A DNA stretch of 64,000 nt from Streptomyces sp. NBC_01669. Lineage in GTDB: Bacteria; Actinomycetota; Actinomycetes; Streptomycetales; Streptomycetaceae. The notes beneath the pieces are model-generated. The model searched no databases. It saw nothing but the letters and a program-made list of their open reading frames with translations, and was not told the DNA's origin. The stretch covers positions 1,054,001-1,118,000 of the forward strand of contig NZ_JAPEQG010000002.1 of NCBI RefSeq assembly GCF_026339735.1, given 5' to 3'. The translations under genes were made by a program, and so were the position numbers. Position 1 is the stretch's first letter; the number at the start of each line of letters is the position of its first letter. This document shows positions 17,041 through 26,088 of this stretch, one piece after another.

Positions 17041-17883
17041 TCAGGCCTTGGCGCGGCGGATGTCGATGTTGCCGTGCCGAGTGCGGGCGCGGACCTTGAC
17101 GGTGTCCTCGGTCTTCTCGGGGGTCTCGGACGCGGTGAGCGTGTTGCGCACCTGGCCGGAGCCCGAGCTGACGTCGAGCCAGGCGGCCGTGCCCTCGCGG
17201 ACGCCGACCTCGATGGCGCCGTAGGAGGTCTCCAACTGGACGGTGCCGCGTGCCACTTCGCCCACGCGCAGGGTGCCGTGGGCGGTGGTGGCGGTGACCG
17301 AGTCCTCGGCGCGCCGGATCTCGATGTCGCCGTTGGCGCCGCTCACCCGCAGCTCGCCGGTCGCGGCGCCGACGGTCGTGGTGCCGTGCGAGTTCTTCAG
17401 GACGGCAGGGCCGTCGACGAGGCCGACGCGCAGGCTGCCGGAGCTGGTGGTGATCTCGGCCATGCCGTCGATCCGGTCCACGGTGATCGAGCCGTGCGAC
17501 GCGGTCAGCTTCAGCGGGCCGGTCGCATCGAGGCGGACGTCGCCGGACGAGGTTTTCACGCGGACCTCGCCGAGCCGGCCCTCGCCGAGCACCTGGGCCC
17601 AGGCGCCGGTCATGTCGATGCGCGAGCCTGCGGGCAGTTCGACTGTCACGTCGACGGTGCCGGTGCGGCCGAACAGATTGGACTTGGGCGTCCTGATGGT
17701 CAGTACGCCGCCCGCGTACGTGACCTCGGTCTGGTCGGCCGCCCGTACGTCCTGATCCCGCTTCGGGTCGCGGGGTTGCACCTCGACGACGGTGTCGAGG
17801 CGGTCGCCCGCGGTGAACTGGATGGAACCGGCCTCCACGTGAGCCGTGGTCGAGATCGGTTCGGGAGTGTCGAAAGAAGGCAT
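17041..17883 (-). CDS. DUF4097 family beta-strand-repeat protein
   Basis: A 280-residue protein built of repeated short strands (TSSGDVRLDATGPLKL, THGSI/TAHGTLRVG, NSHGTTTVG, TSYGAIEVG), the parallel beta-helix-like pattern of DUF4097 proteins. No signal peptide or membrane segment, so cytoplasmic. In Streptomyces this gene regularly sits between a HicB-like regulator and a DrrA/DrrB exporter, as here, but its biochemical role is not known. ATG at 17883 chosen because the family starts with MPSFDTPEPIS. Confidence 0.88.
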   Translation of the reverse strand: MPSFDTPEPISTTAHVEAGSIQFTAGDRLDTVVEVQPRDPKRDQDVRAADQTEVTYAGGVLTIRTPKSNLFGRTGTVDVTVELPAGSRIDMTGAWAQVLGEGRLGEVRVKTSSGDVRLDATGPLKLTASHGSITVDRIDGMAEITTSSGSLRVGLVDGPAVLKNSHGTTTVGAATGELRVSGANGDIEIRRAEDSVTATTAHGTLRVGEVARGTVQLETSYGAIEVGVREGTAAWLDVSSGSGQVRNTLTASETPEKTEDTVKVRARTRHGNIDIRRAKA

Positions 17884-17966
17884 GGCTGTCCCGTCCTCTT
17901 GAGTCTTTGGGTCGTCCCCGCTGGTGGGACGCGGTGTGAGTGAAGTGGTGCGGGCAGGGAGCGCGG

Positions 17967-18479
17967 TCAGCGCACCCAGCCTGTGAAGCTCTGTCCGACG
18001 GTCTGGGTCTTCTCCGTCGTACGCGGCCGGGTGCCGCCGTCGACCGCGGCCGACACGGCGCGCACCAGCCACGCGTTGACCGACAGGCCCTCGCGGGTCG
18101 CGGCCTCCTCGGCGCGGGCCTTGAGGTGGGCCGGCAGACGCAGGTTGACGCGGGCGGTACCGCCCTCGTCGCCGTCGGCCGGGGTCTTGAACGGTTCGAC
18201 GGGCGCGGCCGGCTCCGCGGGGGCGCCGCCGTCGGTGGGCGGCGGTGTCACCACGAAGTCGGGGTCGAGCCCGCGCAGCCGTACGTCGACCGAGCCGGGG
18301 GCGAGTTCGCGGGTGATCTCGTCCATCGCGGCGGAGAGCACGTTGAGCATGGTCAGCCGGGTTGCCGACTCCAGGGGAGCGGTGAGCCTCTCGGCCAGCT
18401 CGCGGGCTTCGTCGCCGCCGGCTTCGGCGGCCACCGCAAGTTCGCGGCGGAGGGTGTCGACATACGGGGTGAGGTCCAT
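17967..18479 (-). CDS. HicB-like ribbon-helix-helix regulator
   Basis: A 170-residue protein. Residues about 1-75 form an alpha-helical N-terminal domain (MDLTPYVDTLRRELAVAAEA), residues 76-115 are a Pro/Ala linker, and residues about 116-155 are the DNA-binding ribbon-helix-helix (ARVNLRLPAHLKARAEEAAT, then LSVNAWLVRAVSAAVDG). Annotated elsewhere as 'toxin-antitoxin system HicB family', though no HicA toxin is adjacent. It heads the operon with DUF4097 and the ABC exporter and likely represses it. Repeated ATGGCACC boxes lie immediately upstream of its start (18486-18535) and are good operator candidates. Confidence 0.85.
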   Translation of the reverse strand: MDLTPYVDTLRRELAVAAEAGGDEARELAERLTAPLESATRLTMLNVLSAAMDEITRELAPGSVDVRLRGLDPDFVVTPPPTDGGAPAEPAAPVEPFKTPADGDEGGTARVNLRLPAHLKARAEEAATREGLSVNAWLVRAVSAAVDGGTRPRTTEKTQTVGQSFTGWVR

Positions 18480-18485
18480 GACGCC

Positions 18486-18535
18486 ATCATGGCACCACGA
18501 TGGCACCATGCGCAAGCCCGGATGGCACCTTATGG
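18486..18535. promoter_or_regulatory. Direct ATGGCACC repeats, candidate operator
   Basis: Three copies of ATGGCACC (within CATCATGGCACC, GATGGCACCATG and GATGGCACCTTATG) directly upstream of the HicB-like start codon. Ribbon-helix-helix proteins bind short direct or inverted repeats of this kind. Confidence 0.55.
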
Positions 18536-18640
18536 GGGGTGAACTCAAGGGAAGCCGTCCTACCTGCGGAAACGTGAAGAGGGAGACCCGAGTCATTGTG
18601 GCGCCATGCGTGCTCATGCGCTCTTGCGGGCATGGAATGA

Positions 18641-18702
18641 CATCACGTGGCGCCAGGTGGCACCGGATGGCGCCAAGCGGTGCCACCTGGCGTCACATGA
18701 TG
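18641..18702. repeat. 25-bp inverted repeat rich in TGGCGCC/GGTGGCACC
   Basis: 18641-18665 pairs with 18678-18702 (23 of 25 matches), with another TGGCGCC in the 12-base loop and a further TGCCAGGTGATG just after. The motif is related to the ATGGCACC boxes at 18486-18535. It could be a second operator cluster or a fold-back structure like those near Streptomyces telomeres. Confidence 0.6.
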
Positions 18703-18894
18703 CCAGGTGATGTCTCAAGAAGGTGACCCGCCTCGCCTCGCCGCATGGGCGACCGGCGCGACACCACCGCCCGCAGGACCCGCCGCCCCTCCGTGGACGC
18801 GTCCATCGCGCGGCGCAGTCCGCCCATGTGAGGGCCGCGGGCAGCTCCAGGACGGTGATCTGGCGGCGCAGTTTCTGCGGCGACGAGGGGCGGA

Positions 18895-19110
18895 TGCCCT
18901 CCATACGGCCTTCGCGGCGGGAGTCTACCGAGCCGGTGGCCTCGGCCTTGCAGTAGCGCCGGTGCTCGAAGCGGCTGGCGTCGGCGACGCGGATCTCGTG
19001 CAGACGCACGGAGTGCTCCTCCGCGGCCGCGTAGAGCCGGATCGGCAGCGCGACCAGCCCAAACTGCAGCGTCCCGGACCAGGTGGCTGTCGTGTATCCA
19101 GCGTCATCCG
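18895..19110 (-). pseudogene. Ku-like DNA end-binding protein, N-terminal fragment
   Basis: Minus-strand TATWSGTLQFGLVALPIRLY followed by AAAEEHSVRLHEIRVADASR and FEHRRYCKAE is the start of bacterial Ku. After about 65 residues the similarity is lost, and the start codon region is also altered. Bacterial Ku joins double-strand breaks together with LigD. Streptomyces chromosome arms often carry extra ku genes, so the fragment fits a subtelomeric origin. Confidence 0.75.
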
Positions 19111-19224
19111 CCAGCGGGCGGGGCGCGCGGTGACCACCGGGCAGCCGGCAGGCTGACCCCGGCCACTGGAGGAGGGCCGCCAGGACGCGTGGCGTCAGGG
19201 GTGCCTCGGGCCTCCGTTCTGAAC

Positions 19225-19779
19225 CTAGTAGTCCAGCTCCACGTAGTCGATGTCGGTGAACTCGACCACGAGACCTTCGGCGCGGCGGCCGCGGTCCTTG
19301 AAGTACTGCTCCTGGAGGCCTTCGGCGATGACGGCCTGGAGTTGCTGGTCGGTGGCGCCGGCGGCTTGTGCGTCGAAGAGGCGGGCGGCGTACTGGGGTG
19401 GGAGGTGCTGGGTGATGAGCCGGATGCGTCCGTCGTCGGTGCTGCCCGGTGCGGCGGTGAACCCGAACCGTGCGCGGGTCTCGACGACGATGCCGGTGGA
19501 GGTGGCGGCCTGCTTCTTCGCTTTCTCCTTGACCCGGGGCTGCCACCGGATGCGGACCTGATCGGCGAGCCGGGCCGCGAGGTCGGCGTGCGGCTTCTTG
19601 AACTGGTCCTTGACGTACCGTTCGACGGTGCGCTGGGAAATGCCCAGTAGTTCGGCCACGGCCCGTGTTCTCTTGTATTGCTTGACCAGGAACCGCATCT
19701 GCGCACCGGCCGACTTCGGGATCGGCCGGGTCGCCGTGCCGGCGGTGGCTTTGTCGAGGCTGTCTCCAAGGATGCCCAC
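19225..19779 (-). CDS. tpg: Telomere terminal protein Tpg
   Basis: A 184-residue protein matching the terminal protein that is covalently attached to the 5' ends of linear Streptomyces replicons and primes end-patching. Length is exactly that of known Tpg. It begins (GTG) MGILGDSLDKATAGTATRPI; residues about 35-60 are a helix-turn-helix (AVAELLGISQRTVERYV), and it ends with the family tail VVEFTDIDYVELDY. It lies nine bases behind tap on the same strand; the GGAG ribosome-binding site overlaps the tap stop codon, so expression is coupled. Presence of an intact copy says the replicon, or one in the same cell, is linear with Tap/Tpg-type telomeres. Confidence 0.92.
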   Translation of the reverse strand: MGILGDSLDKATAGTATRPIPKSAGAQMRFLVKQYKRTRAVAELLGISQRTVERYVKDQFKKPHADLAARLADQVRIRWQPRVKEKAKKQAATSTGIVVETRARFGFTAAPGSTDDGRIRLITQHLPPQYAARLFDAQAAGATDQQLQAVIAEGLQEQYFKDRGRRAEGLVVEFTDIDYVELDY

Positions 19780-19788
19780 CGAGTGCTC

Positions 19789-22005
19789 CTACTCTCCGTC
19801 GATCGCCGCGTCGGTGCCCTTGATGTGCCGGGCCGGGTTATGTCCTTCGTCGAGCATCGCGACGGCCCACAGCATCTCCTGGGTCCCCTCGTGCTTGACC
19901 ATGCCGGGGCTGACGCCGAGCCGGAACGTGCCCGGGGCCGGCTTCCCGTCAGCGGTGTGCGGCAGGACGTCCAGCGGGGACGGCCCGTCGGAGAGGTAGA
20001 CGGCGCAGTCCGACAGCAGCGCGATCGGCAGCAAGGCGTCCTCGCCGAGCATCAGGTGTCCGGCAGGGGCCGGAGCCTGCTGGGTGGCGAGGGCCGTCTT
20101 CAGCAGTTTGCGGTGCATGTTGACGCGGGCGGTGGAGATGATCGCAGCGCGGATGTCGGGGCGCCACGTCGGGCGTTCCAGCGCCGGCCACCGCTCGCCG
20201 AACTTGTAACTGGCGCCCTGCGGGCCCTCGCGGAACTTCCCGATGCCGCCCTTGACCGTGGACTTGATCGCGGACAGGACTGCGGCCATGCCGGGATCGG
20301 TCTGCTTGTGGGTCTCCATGGCGGTCAGGAACTTTGCTTCGGTCATGCCGGAGACGACGCCCAGGTCGGCCATCGTCTGCTTGTACGCCTCGGCCAGATG
20401 CTTGTACCAGGGGTCCAGGTACGCGCCGGAATCCGTGCGGATCCATGCTTCCAGCGGCCGCAGAGTGACTGGCAACTGGTAGGTGCTGATGAGTTCGGCG
20501 GCGTAGGCGACGGTCGGTGTCGCGTACCAGGCAGGCCCGTCGGGGCGGGTGCCGTGCGGGGTGAAAGGGCTGGGCAGGCGCGGGTCCAGTTCGATGCCGG
20601 ACAGGTCGACGAGCCAGCTGCCGGGGGTTCTCTTGTCGAACACCGGCTGCGTGATGTGAACCGGCGCGCCCAGGCCCACGATGAGTCGGTTCGCGGCGGC
20701 GAGGAACGCGGTGTTGACGTCGATGCCGACCGCGAAGCTGCGGGTGCACTCAGCGTCCGTGAGCAGTTGCGGGTCACGCGTCCACTCGTACGCCTCCTCG
20801 TCGAGGACCTCGTCCGGGGTGCGTTGATGAGTACGCGGGTAGAGGGCGGCGACGACCGGGTGCTGATCCGGGGCTTCCACCGGTGCCGGGTCGACGGGTT
20901 CGGTGAGCGAGCCGGGGACCGGTCCGGAGACCCAGGTGCCGGTGTCTTCGTCGCGTACGGCACGGGTCGGCGGGCGCAGCGCCGTCATGGTTTCCAGACC
21001 GGAGACGGCGGTGGAGCCACGGGGGGTGATGACGCGGGTCGCGTAGGCGCCGAGTACGTCGGCGATGGCGGCCGGGTCGAGGTGGTCGGTGGTGCCCCAG
21101 GAGCGGGAGTCGAGAGCGCCCCAGGGCAGGACCGCGAACTGCACACACTGGCGCTGCCCGTGCTGCGCGGGGCGGTAGATCCGCGCCCAGGGGCCGAACC
21201 CGCGCCGGGTCAGCTTCCACTTCGCCTTGGTGATCTGCTTGACGACCTTGTGGTCCTCGGGCAGCCGCAGGCCGCGCCGGTCCTCCAGCCGCTCAGGCAG
21301 GCCGAGGCGTTCGGCGGCCGAGGCGGTAAGGACGATCAGAGGGTCGGCGTCCTTGCCCGACGGGTGCAGGCGCGGCGCACCCAGGTGCGCTTCGGTCAGG
21401 GTCCAGTCGACCAGCGCCGGGATGGTCCTGGCGGGACAGTCCAGGACGAGTCCGCCGATGCAGTACAGCGAGCCGTCGCCGTCCAGCACACCGAGCGGAC
21501 CGTTCGCGTAGCGCGGGTCGGCGGCCGCCCGGGCCGTGGCCGGCCGCGGGGTTGACCGCTTCACGGCCGGTGGCGGCGACGTCGGCCTTGAGGTCCTCGC
21601 GGAACGGGCCGGTGTGGCATCCTGCGCCGGCGTCGGTGCCTGCATGGGGGCACGGGACTGTGGTGGGGCGTCGGGTTCAGCCGATGGCCCCGGGGACAGG
21701 GGACGGGCTTCAGCAGCCGTGTCTGCCGGTTCCGCATCGGTGACGTGGATGGGCGTGGTCGCGTTGACGGGGTAGAGGTCGGCGAGCTTTTCCAGCAGGC
21801 GGGCGTATGCCTCGCGCTGCGGGGGCCGCGGTTCGGTCTTCCCGCTCTCCCACGACACCACCGTGGCCCGGCGCACCTTGAGTGCCTTGGCGACCTGGTC
21901 CTGCGTCAGCCCATGGGCCCTGCGCAGTCGTTCCCGCTCGGCGGGCGCGGGCAGCGGGGACGCGGACGCGATCAGGGCGTCGACCGCGTCGAACAACTCG
22001 GACAT
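19789..22005 (-). CDS. tap: Telomere-associated protein Tap
   Basis: A 738-residue protein, the length typical of Tap, which binds the single-stranded 3' overhang at Streptomyces telomeres and recruits Tpg. From ATG 22005 (MSELFDAVDALIASAS) an XRE-type helix-turn-helix follows at about residues 24-75 (HGLTQDQVAKALKVRRATVV). The large remainder has no other named motif. A GGAGG sits eight bases before this ATG; the frame remains open upstream into the Tn7-like transposon end but without family similarity. Upstream (22020-22085) is an AT-richer stretch (GAGCGTATATTAATG) likely to hold the promoter. The gene pair tap-tpg is a diagnostic marker of linear replicons. Confidence 0.92.
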   Translation of the reverse strand: MSELFDAVDALIASASPLPAPAERERLRRAHGLTQDQVAKALKVRRATVVSWESGKTEPRPPQREAYARLLEKLADLYPVNATTPIHVTDAEPADTAAEARPLSPGPSAEPDAPPQSRAPMQAPTPAQDATPARSARTSRPTSPPPAVKRSTPRPATARAAADPRYANGPLGVLDGDGSLYCIGGLVLDCPARTIPALVDWTLTEAHLGAPRLHPSGKDADPLIVLTASAAERLGLPERLEDRRGLRLPEDHKVVKQITKAKWKLTRRGFGPWARIYRPAQHGQRQCVQFAVLPWGALDSRSWGTTDHLDPAAIADVLGAYATRVITPRGSTAVSGLETMTALRPPTRAVRDEDTGTWVSGPVPGSLTEPVDPAPVEAPDQHPVVAALYPRTHQRTPDEVLDEEAYEWTRDPQLLTDAECTRSFAVGIDVNTAFLAAANRLIVGLGAPVHITQPVFDKRTPGSWLVDLSGIELDPRLPSPFTPHGTRPDGPAWYATPTVAYAAELISTYQLPVTLRPLEAWIRTDSGAYLDPWYKHLAEAYKQTMADLGVVSGMTEAKFLTAMETHKQTDPGMAAVLSAIKSTVKGGIGKFREGPQGASYKFGERWPALERPTWRPDIRAAIISTARVNMHRKLLKTALATQQAPAPAGHLMLGEDALLPIALLSDCAVYLSDGPSPLDVLPHTADGKPAPGTFRLGVSPGMVKHEGTQEMLWAVAMLDEGHNPARHIKGTDAAIDGE

Positions 22006-22133
22006 GAGCACCTCCGGTTCCATCATACCGCGAGGAACGCACATTACGCGTACATACTCCGCACAATGAGCGTATATTAATGACGCCTCTGACCCGTCGC
22101 TCTCAGGCGGCGCACCTGCTGGGTCACCTGTGT

Positions 22134-22199
22134 CATCGAACTTTGATCTTTGCCATCGAACGTTGATCATCAGTAAGTTCGTGCCATCGAAGTTTGATC
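22134..22199 (+). repeat. Transposon left-end TnsB-binding repeats
   Basis: CATCGAACTTTGATC at 22134, CATCGAACGTTGATC at 22154 and CATCGAAGTTTGATC at 22185; spacing 20 and 31 bases. The same motif occurs inverted at 28584-28618, the pattern expected of multiple TnsB sites at Tn7-like ends. Confidence 0.85.
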
Positions 22200-22213
22200 A
22201 GTACGGAGTACGG

Positions 22214-22729
22214 GTGGTCAAGGTGGCGGCGGGGGAGCTCGCGGAGGCGTACACGGATCCGGATCTCGCTGCGTTCGAGCTGAGGTTTCGGGAGGACGCG
22301 GTACAGGTTCGGCGGTCGTTGGGGGCCTGCTGGAATGTGCGCTTCGAGTACGCGGTGCCTGTGCGTCCGTTCCGTTGGCCCAAGGGCGGGGAGAGCTTCG
22401 CGGGCTGGTACTTCTGCGCCACGACCGGCGGGCACATCGGCTACGAGTCGTGGCTGGAGCGGGACCGGCTGATCCTCCTGGATGCCGACCCGCAGGTCAG
22501 AGGAATTGCATCGCAGCCGTTCTGGCTGCACTGGCATGACGGCGTCCGACGGCGACGGCACGCACCGGACTACTTCGTGCGCCTTGCGAACGGACGGGGC
22601 AGGGTGGTCGACGTCCGAGCCGCGGACCGCGTTGATGATGCGGCAGCCAAAGCGTTCGCGGCCACGGAGAGGGCCTGCCGCGCAGTGGACTGGAGTTTGA
22701 CCGGGCCGGAGTTCCCGATCCGGTGCTGA
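22214..22729 (+). CDS. tnsA: TnsA-like heteromeric transposase endonuclease subunit
   Basis: About 171 residues from GTG 22214 (GGAG five bases upstream; earlier starts lie within the TnsB-binding repeats). The PD-(D/E)XK-type nuclease residues are readable: Glu in HIGYESWLERDR, Asp in RRHAPDYFVRL, and the VVDVR strand where Tn7 TnsA has its catalytic Lys nearby. TnsA cuts the 5' ends of the transposon so that excision is clean (cut-and-paste). The Tn7 C-terminal winged helix is missing here and may be supplied by the next gene. Its stop overlaps the next start (TGATG). Confidence 0.85.
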   Translation: MVKVAAGELAEAYTDPDLAAFELRFREDAVQVRRSLGACWNVRFEYAVPVRPFRWPKGGESFAGWYFCATTGGHIGYESWLERDRLILLDADPQVRGIASQPFWLHWHDGVRRRRHAPDYFVRLANGRGRVVDVRAADRVDDAAAKAFAATERACRAVDWSLTGPEFPIRC

Positions 22730-22989
22730 TGGCGAACATGCGGTGGCTGTCGCGCTACCGCAGGCCTCGGTGTCTGCGTCGGCAGGTCGCGGCCGCCTTG
22801 CTGGAGGTGTTTGCCGAGCCAGGGCCGTTGCGGTCGGGGGCCGGGCGGGCGGGTGATCCGCTGATCGTGCTGCCGGTGCTCTTTCATCTGCTGTGGTCCG
22901 GCGCCCTGGTGACGGACGTGACCACACGGTTGCTCGATTCCGACGCCGTGGTTCACGCGGCAGAGAGGGGATCACGGTGGGACGTCTGA
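22729..22989 (+). CDS. Small accessory protein, possible split TnsA C-domain
   Basis: An 86-residue basic, helical protein (MANMRWLSRYRRPRCLRRQV, ALLEVFAEPGPL, LIVLPVLFHLLWSGALVTDV) between tnsA and tnsB. Both junctions are TGATG overlaps, so it is translated as part of the transposition operon. The VLPVLFHLLW...LVTD segment looks like the helix pair of a winged-helix domain, matching the place of the C-terminal domain that contacts TnsC in Tn7 TnsA. That this is a split TnsA is inference from position and fold pattern, not from sequence identity. Confidence 0.6.
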   Translation: MANMRWLSRYRRPRCLRRQVAAALLEVFAEPGPLRSGAGRAGDPLIVLPVLFHLLWSGALVTDVTTRLLDSDAVVHAAERGSRWDV

Positions 22990-25048
22990 TGCGGCCGCAG
23001 GGGCTGGCCGTTGGTGAACGCGTCCGGTTCGAGGGGCAGGTCCGCCTGGTCCTGGCCGTCTCGGGCTGGTCGGTCACCCTGTCGGACATGGGTGGCATGC
23101 CGCGGGCTGTTCCGCCGGCGGTGCTGTTCGCCGACGACGACTCGAGGTCGTTGAGAGCGCGGGCCGGGTGCCGCTGCCGCCGGTGTCCTTGCTGGAGACC
23201 CTGCCGCAGGCCGCGCTGGAGAAGGCCCTGTGGTGGGAGGGGCACATTCTGGAGGTGTTGCGTGGGCTGCCGCCGGAGGCCGCCGCGGGCTCGGACTCGA
23301 AGCCGCAGTACGCCCTGTCCCGATCGCTGACCGCGCGGGAACGGGCGAAGGCGGCCGAACTCACCGCCGCAGGCCACCGGGTGACTGCGGGCACGGTCGC
23401 CAACCGGCGCCGCCGCTATGAGAAGAACGGGGTGATGGGGCTGGCCGATCATCGGCCGGTCCGCCGGACGCCGAAGTACGGCACTGTGGACGATGCGGTG
23501 GTCGCCGCGATGCGGCAGGCGATCACGGAGGCGACCGACGCCTCGACCCGCACGGGCACCTTCCTGCTCTGGCGGACCGAGCAGATCCTCAAGGTCGGCG
23601 AGGACGGCACCGAGGCGAAGCTGCCGTCGCGGCGCACGCTCTACCGGCTGCTGGACAAGCTCACCACCGGCACCCACACCACAGGATCGGCAACCACCCG
23701 CAGGTCGCGGGCGCACGGGGCAGCCGCACCGTTCGGTGAGCTGCCCGCATTCGCGCCGGGTGAGGTGATGCAGATCGACTCCACGCCCATGGACGTGCTG
23801 GTCCGCCTGGACGACGGAGTGGCGGGCAAGGTTGAGCTGACCGGCATGGTCGACGTCGCGACGAGAACGGTGACCGCAGCCGTGCTGCGGCCCACAACGA
23901 AGGCGGTCGACGCCAGCGTGCTGCTGGCCCGCACGGTCACCCCGGAACTGATGAGGCCGGGCTGGACCGACGCCCTGCGGATGTCCCGCTCGGTGCTCCC
24001 GCACCGGCGGCTGCTGTCCCTGGACGAGCGGCTGGAGCACGCCGCCGCCCGGCCGGTGATCGTCCCGGAGATGATCGTCTGCGATCACGGCAAGGCATTC
24101 ATGTCCCGCAGCTTCCTCGCGTCCTGCCGCTTCCTGCAGATCGATCTCCAGCCCGCACACAAAGGCTCACCCTTCGAGAAGGGGCACATCGAGAAGACGC
24201 TGGGCTCGGTGGGCACCCTGTTCACCCAGTTCCTGCCCGGATTCACCGGCCGCAGCACCGAGCACCGCGGCCGGGACCTGGACAAGCAGCCCCTGTGGTC
24301 CCTGCTGGAGCTTCAGGAACTGCTGGACGAGTGGATCGTCGCCCAGTGGCAGAACCGCCCGCACGACGGGCTGCGCGACCCGGCCATGCCGGGCCGGTCG
24401 TTCACGCCGAACGAGAAGTACGCGGCGCTCGTCGAAGCCTGCGGCTACGTCCCGGTTGCGCTTTCCGGCGACGACTACGTCGAACTGCTGCCCACGTGCT
24501 GGCGGGTGGTCAACGACTACGGAGTCAAGATCAAGCGCCGCACCTACGACAGCCCCGCCTTGGCCGGACTGAGACGCCAGCACTCCGGCGTCAGAGAAAA
24601 GAAGGGCTTGTGGGAGATCCACCACGACCCCTATGACATCGCCCGGATCTGGGTCCGCAACCACCACGCGGGCAGCGGCTGGATCGAGGCCACCTGGAAG
24701 CACCTGCACCGGGTTCCGTTGCCCTTCGGCGAACTGGCCTGGGATCACGCTGCCCAGGGCCTGCCCAAGGCGACCGAGGCGGAGATCGCCGACGCCGTCG
24801 CCGCCCTGCTGGCCAAGGCCCACGTCGGCCCCGACCAGCCGACCAGACCGAAACGGTCCGCGCGGGACAAGCAGGTCGTCGCCCGCACCGGCTCCGCGCA
24901 CTCCCTCACACCGCCTCCCACCGTCCCGCCCCCGCCGGCAGTCACGGACGCAGGCCCCGACGAACCAGATGAGGACACCAAGCCTCTCGCCGAGGTAACC
25001 CCCCTGGGACTGTTCAACCCGCTCGAAGATCCATGGAGACGCACGTAA
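22989..25048 (+). CDS. tnsB: TnsB-like DDE integrase (Mu/TniA type), frameshifted near 23142
   Basis: Catalytic residues of the rve core are visible: Asp in GEVMQIDSTPMDV, Asp in MIVCDHGKAF, Glu in FEKGHIEKTLGSV; a helix-turn-helix region precedes (AAELTAAGHRVTAGTVANRR) and a Mu-type C-terminal domain follows. The natural start is ATG 22989 (MRPQGLAVGERVRFEGQVRL), overlapping the previous stop. That frame breaks in GCCGACGACGACTCGAGG: adding one T at 23141-23143 would join it to the long frame 23168-25048. As written, only the 626-residue part from GTG 23168 could be made, lacking the N-terminal 50-60 residues that contact the ends. It may be inactivated or a sequencing error. Confidence 0.85.
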
Positions 25049-26088
25049 TGTCACTCGGCCACATAGCCGACGCCGCCGAGGACACAGCGGATGATCAGGC
25101 CGGATATCAGCTGACCACCCTTCCAGGATGGCGCCGCTTCACCACCGAACCACCCGCCCCGCCAGAGCTGCTGAGCGAGGGCGAGTACGAAGGGCTTCAG
25201 CCGTTCCAGCGGGAGCTCTACGACGAGGAACGGCTCGATCACCATGCCCGATTGCGGGTGGTCGCCACGTCCACGGTCCGGCACACCGTCACCTGCGGCC
25301 GGCGCCTGGTCCTGCTCAACAAGCACGCGATCAGCGCCCGCCGCGGTCTGATCGTCTCCGGCCCCGCCGGCACCGGCAAGACCATCGCCATCACCCAGCT
25401 CGGACGAGCCCACGAACTCTTGGACCAGGCCTGGCACCCAACAGTCCCCGGCCGCATCCCGGTCGTCTACATCACCGTCCCTCCGGCCGCGACCGCCCGC
25501 ATGATCGCCGCCGAGTTCGCCCGCTTCCTCGGCTTGCCGGTCCGGCGCAGTTCCAACATCACCGACCTCATCGAAGCCGTCGTCGGTGTCTGCACCGACA
25601 CCCGCACCGGCCTGGTGCTGGTCGATGAACTCCACAACATCTCGCTCACCAGCCGCACCGGCGCGGAAGTCGCCGACACGCTCAAGTACTTCTCCGAGCG
25701 GATCCCGGCAACGTTCGTCTATGCCGGCATCGATATCGAGCACTCCAACCTTCTGTCAGGCACACGCGGCCAGCAGATCACCGGACGCTTCACCCTCGTT
25801 CCCACCGCCCCATTCCCCTACAACATGGAGTGGAAGGGCCTGGTCGCAACGCTGGAAAGCACCCTGCTTCTCCACCGGCACCGGACCGGCACCCTCACCA
25901 GCCTGGACCGCTACCTGCACGACCGCACCGGCGGGATGATCGGCGCGCTGTCCCACGCCATCCGGGGCGCGGCGATCGACGCAATCCTCACCGGCACCGA
26001 GGCCATCACCAAGAAATCACTTGCCGCGATCCCCTTGGACCACTCCGCACAGTCCTTCTCCCACCTCTCATCTGGGACGCGTCAGTGA
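25048..26088 (+). CDS. tnsC: TnsC/TniB-like AAA+ ATPase
   Basis: A 346-residue AAA+ regulator. Walker A GPAGTGKT and Walker B LVLVDELHN are intact, with a sensor-like segment YAGIDIEHSNLLSGTRGQQI. It assembles on DNA and links target choice (TniQ) to the integrase (TnsB). I place the start at ATG 25048, which overlaps the tnsB stop (TAATG); an ATG 15 bases upstream is also in frame. The 3' end overlaps tniQ by four bases. It is closer in size and motifs to TniB of Tn5053-like elements than to the larger Tn7 TnsC. Confidence 0.92.
   Translation: MSLGHIADAAEDTADDQAGYQLTTLPGWRRFTTEPPAPPELLSEGEYEGLQPFQRELYDEERLDHHARLRVVATSTVRHTVTCGRRLVLLNKHAISARRGLIVSGPAGTGKTIAITQLGRAHELLDQAWHPTVPGRIPVVYITVPPAATARMIAAEFARFLGLPVRRSSNITDLIEAVVGVCTDTRTGLVLVDELHNISLTSRTGAEVADTLKYFSERIPATFVYAGIDIEHSNLLSGTRGQQITGRFTLVPTAPFPYNMEWKGLVATLESTLLLHRHRTGTLTSLDRYLHDRTGGMIGALSHAIRGAAIDAILTGTEAITKKSLAAIPLDHSAQSFSHLSSGTRQ

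Noticed and set aside
17967..18479. HicAB toxin-antitoxin pair
   Set aside because: Only the HicB-like protein is present; no small HicA-type gene lies next to it on either strand.
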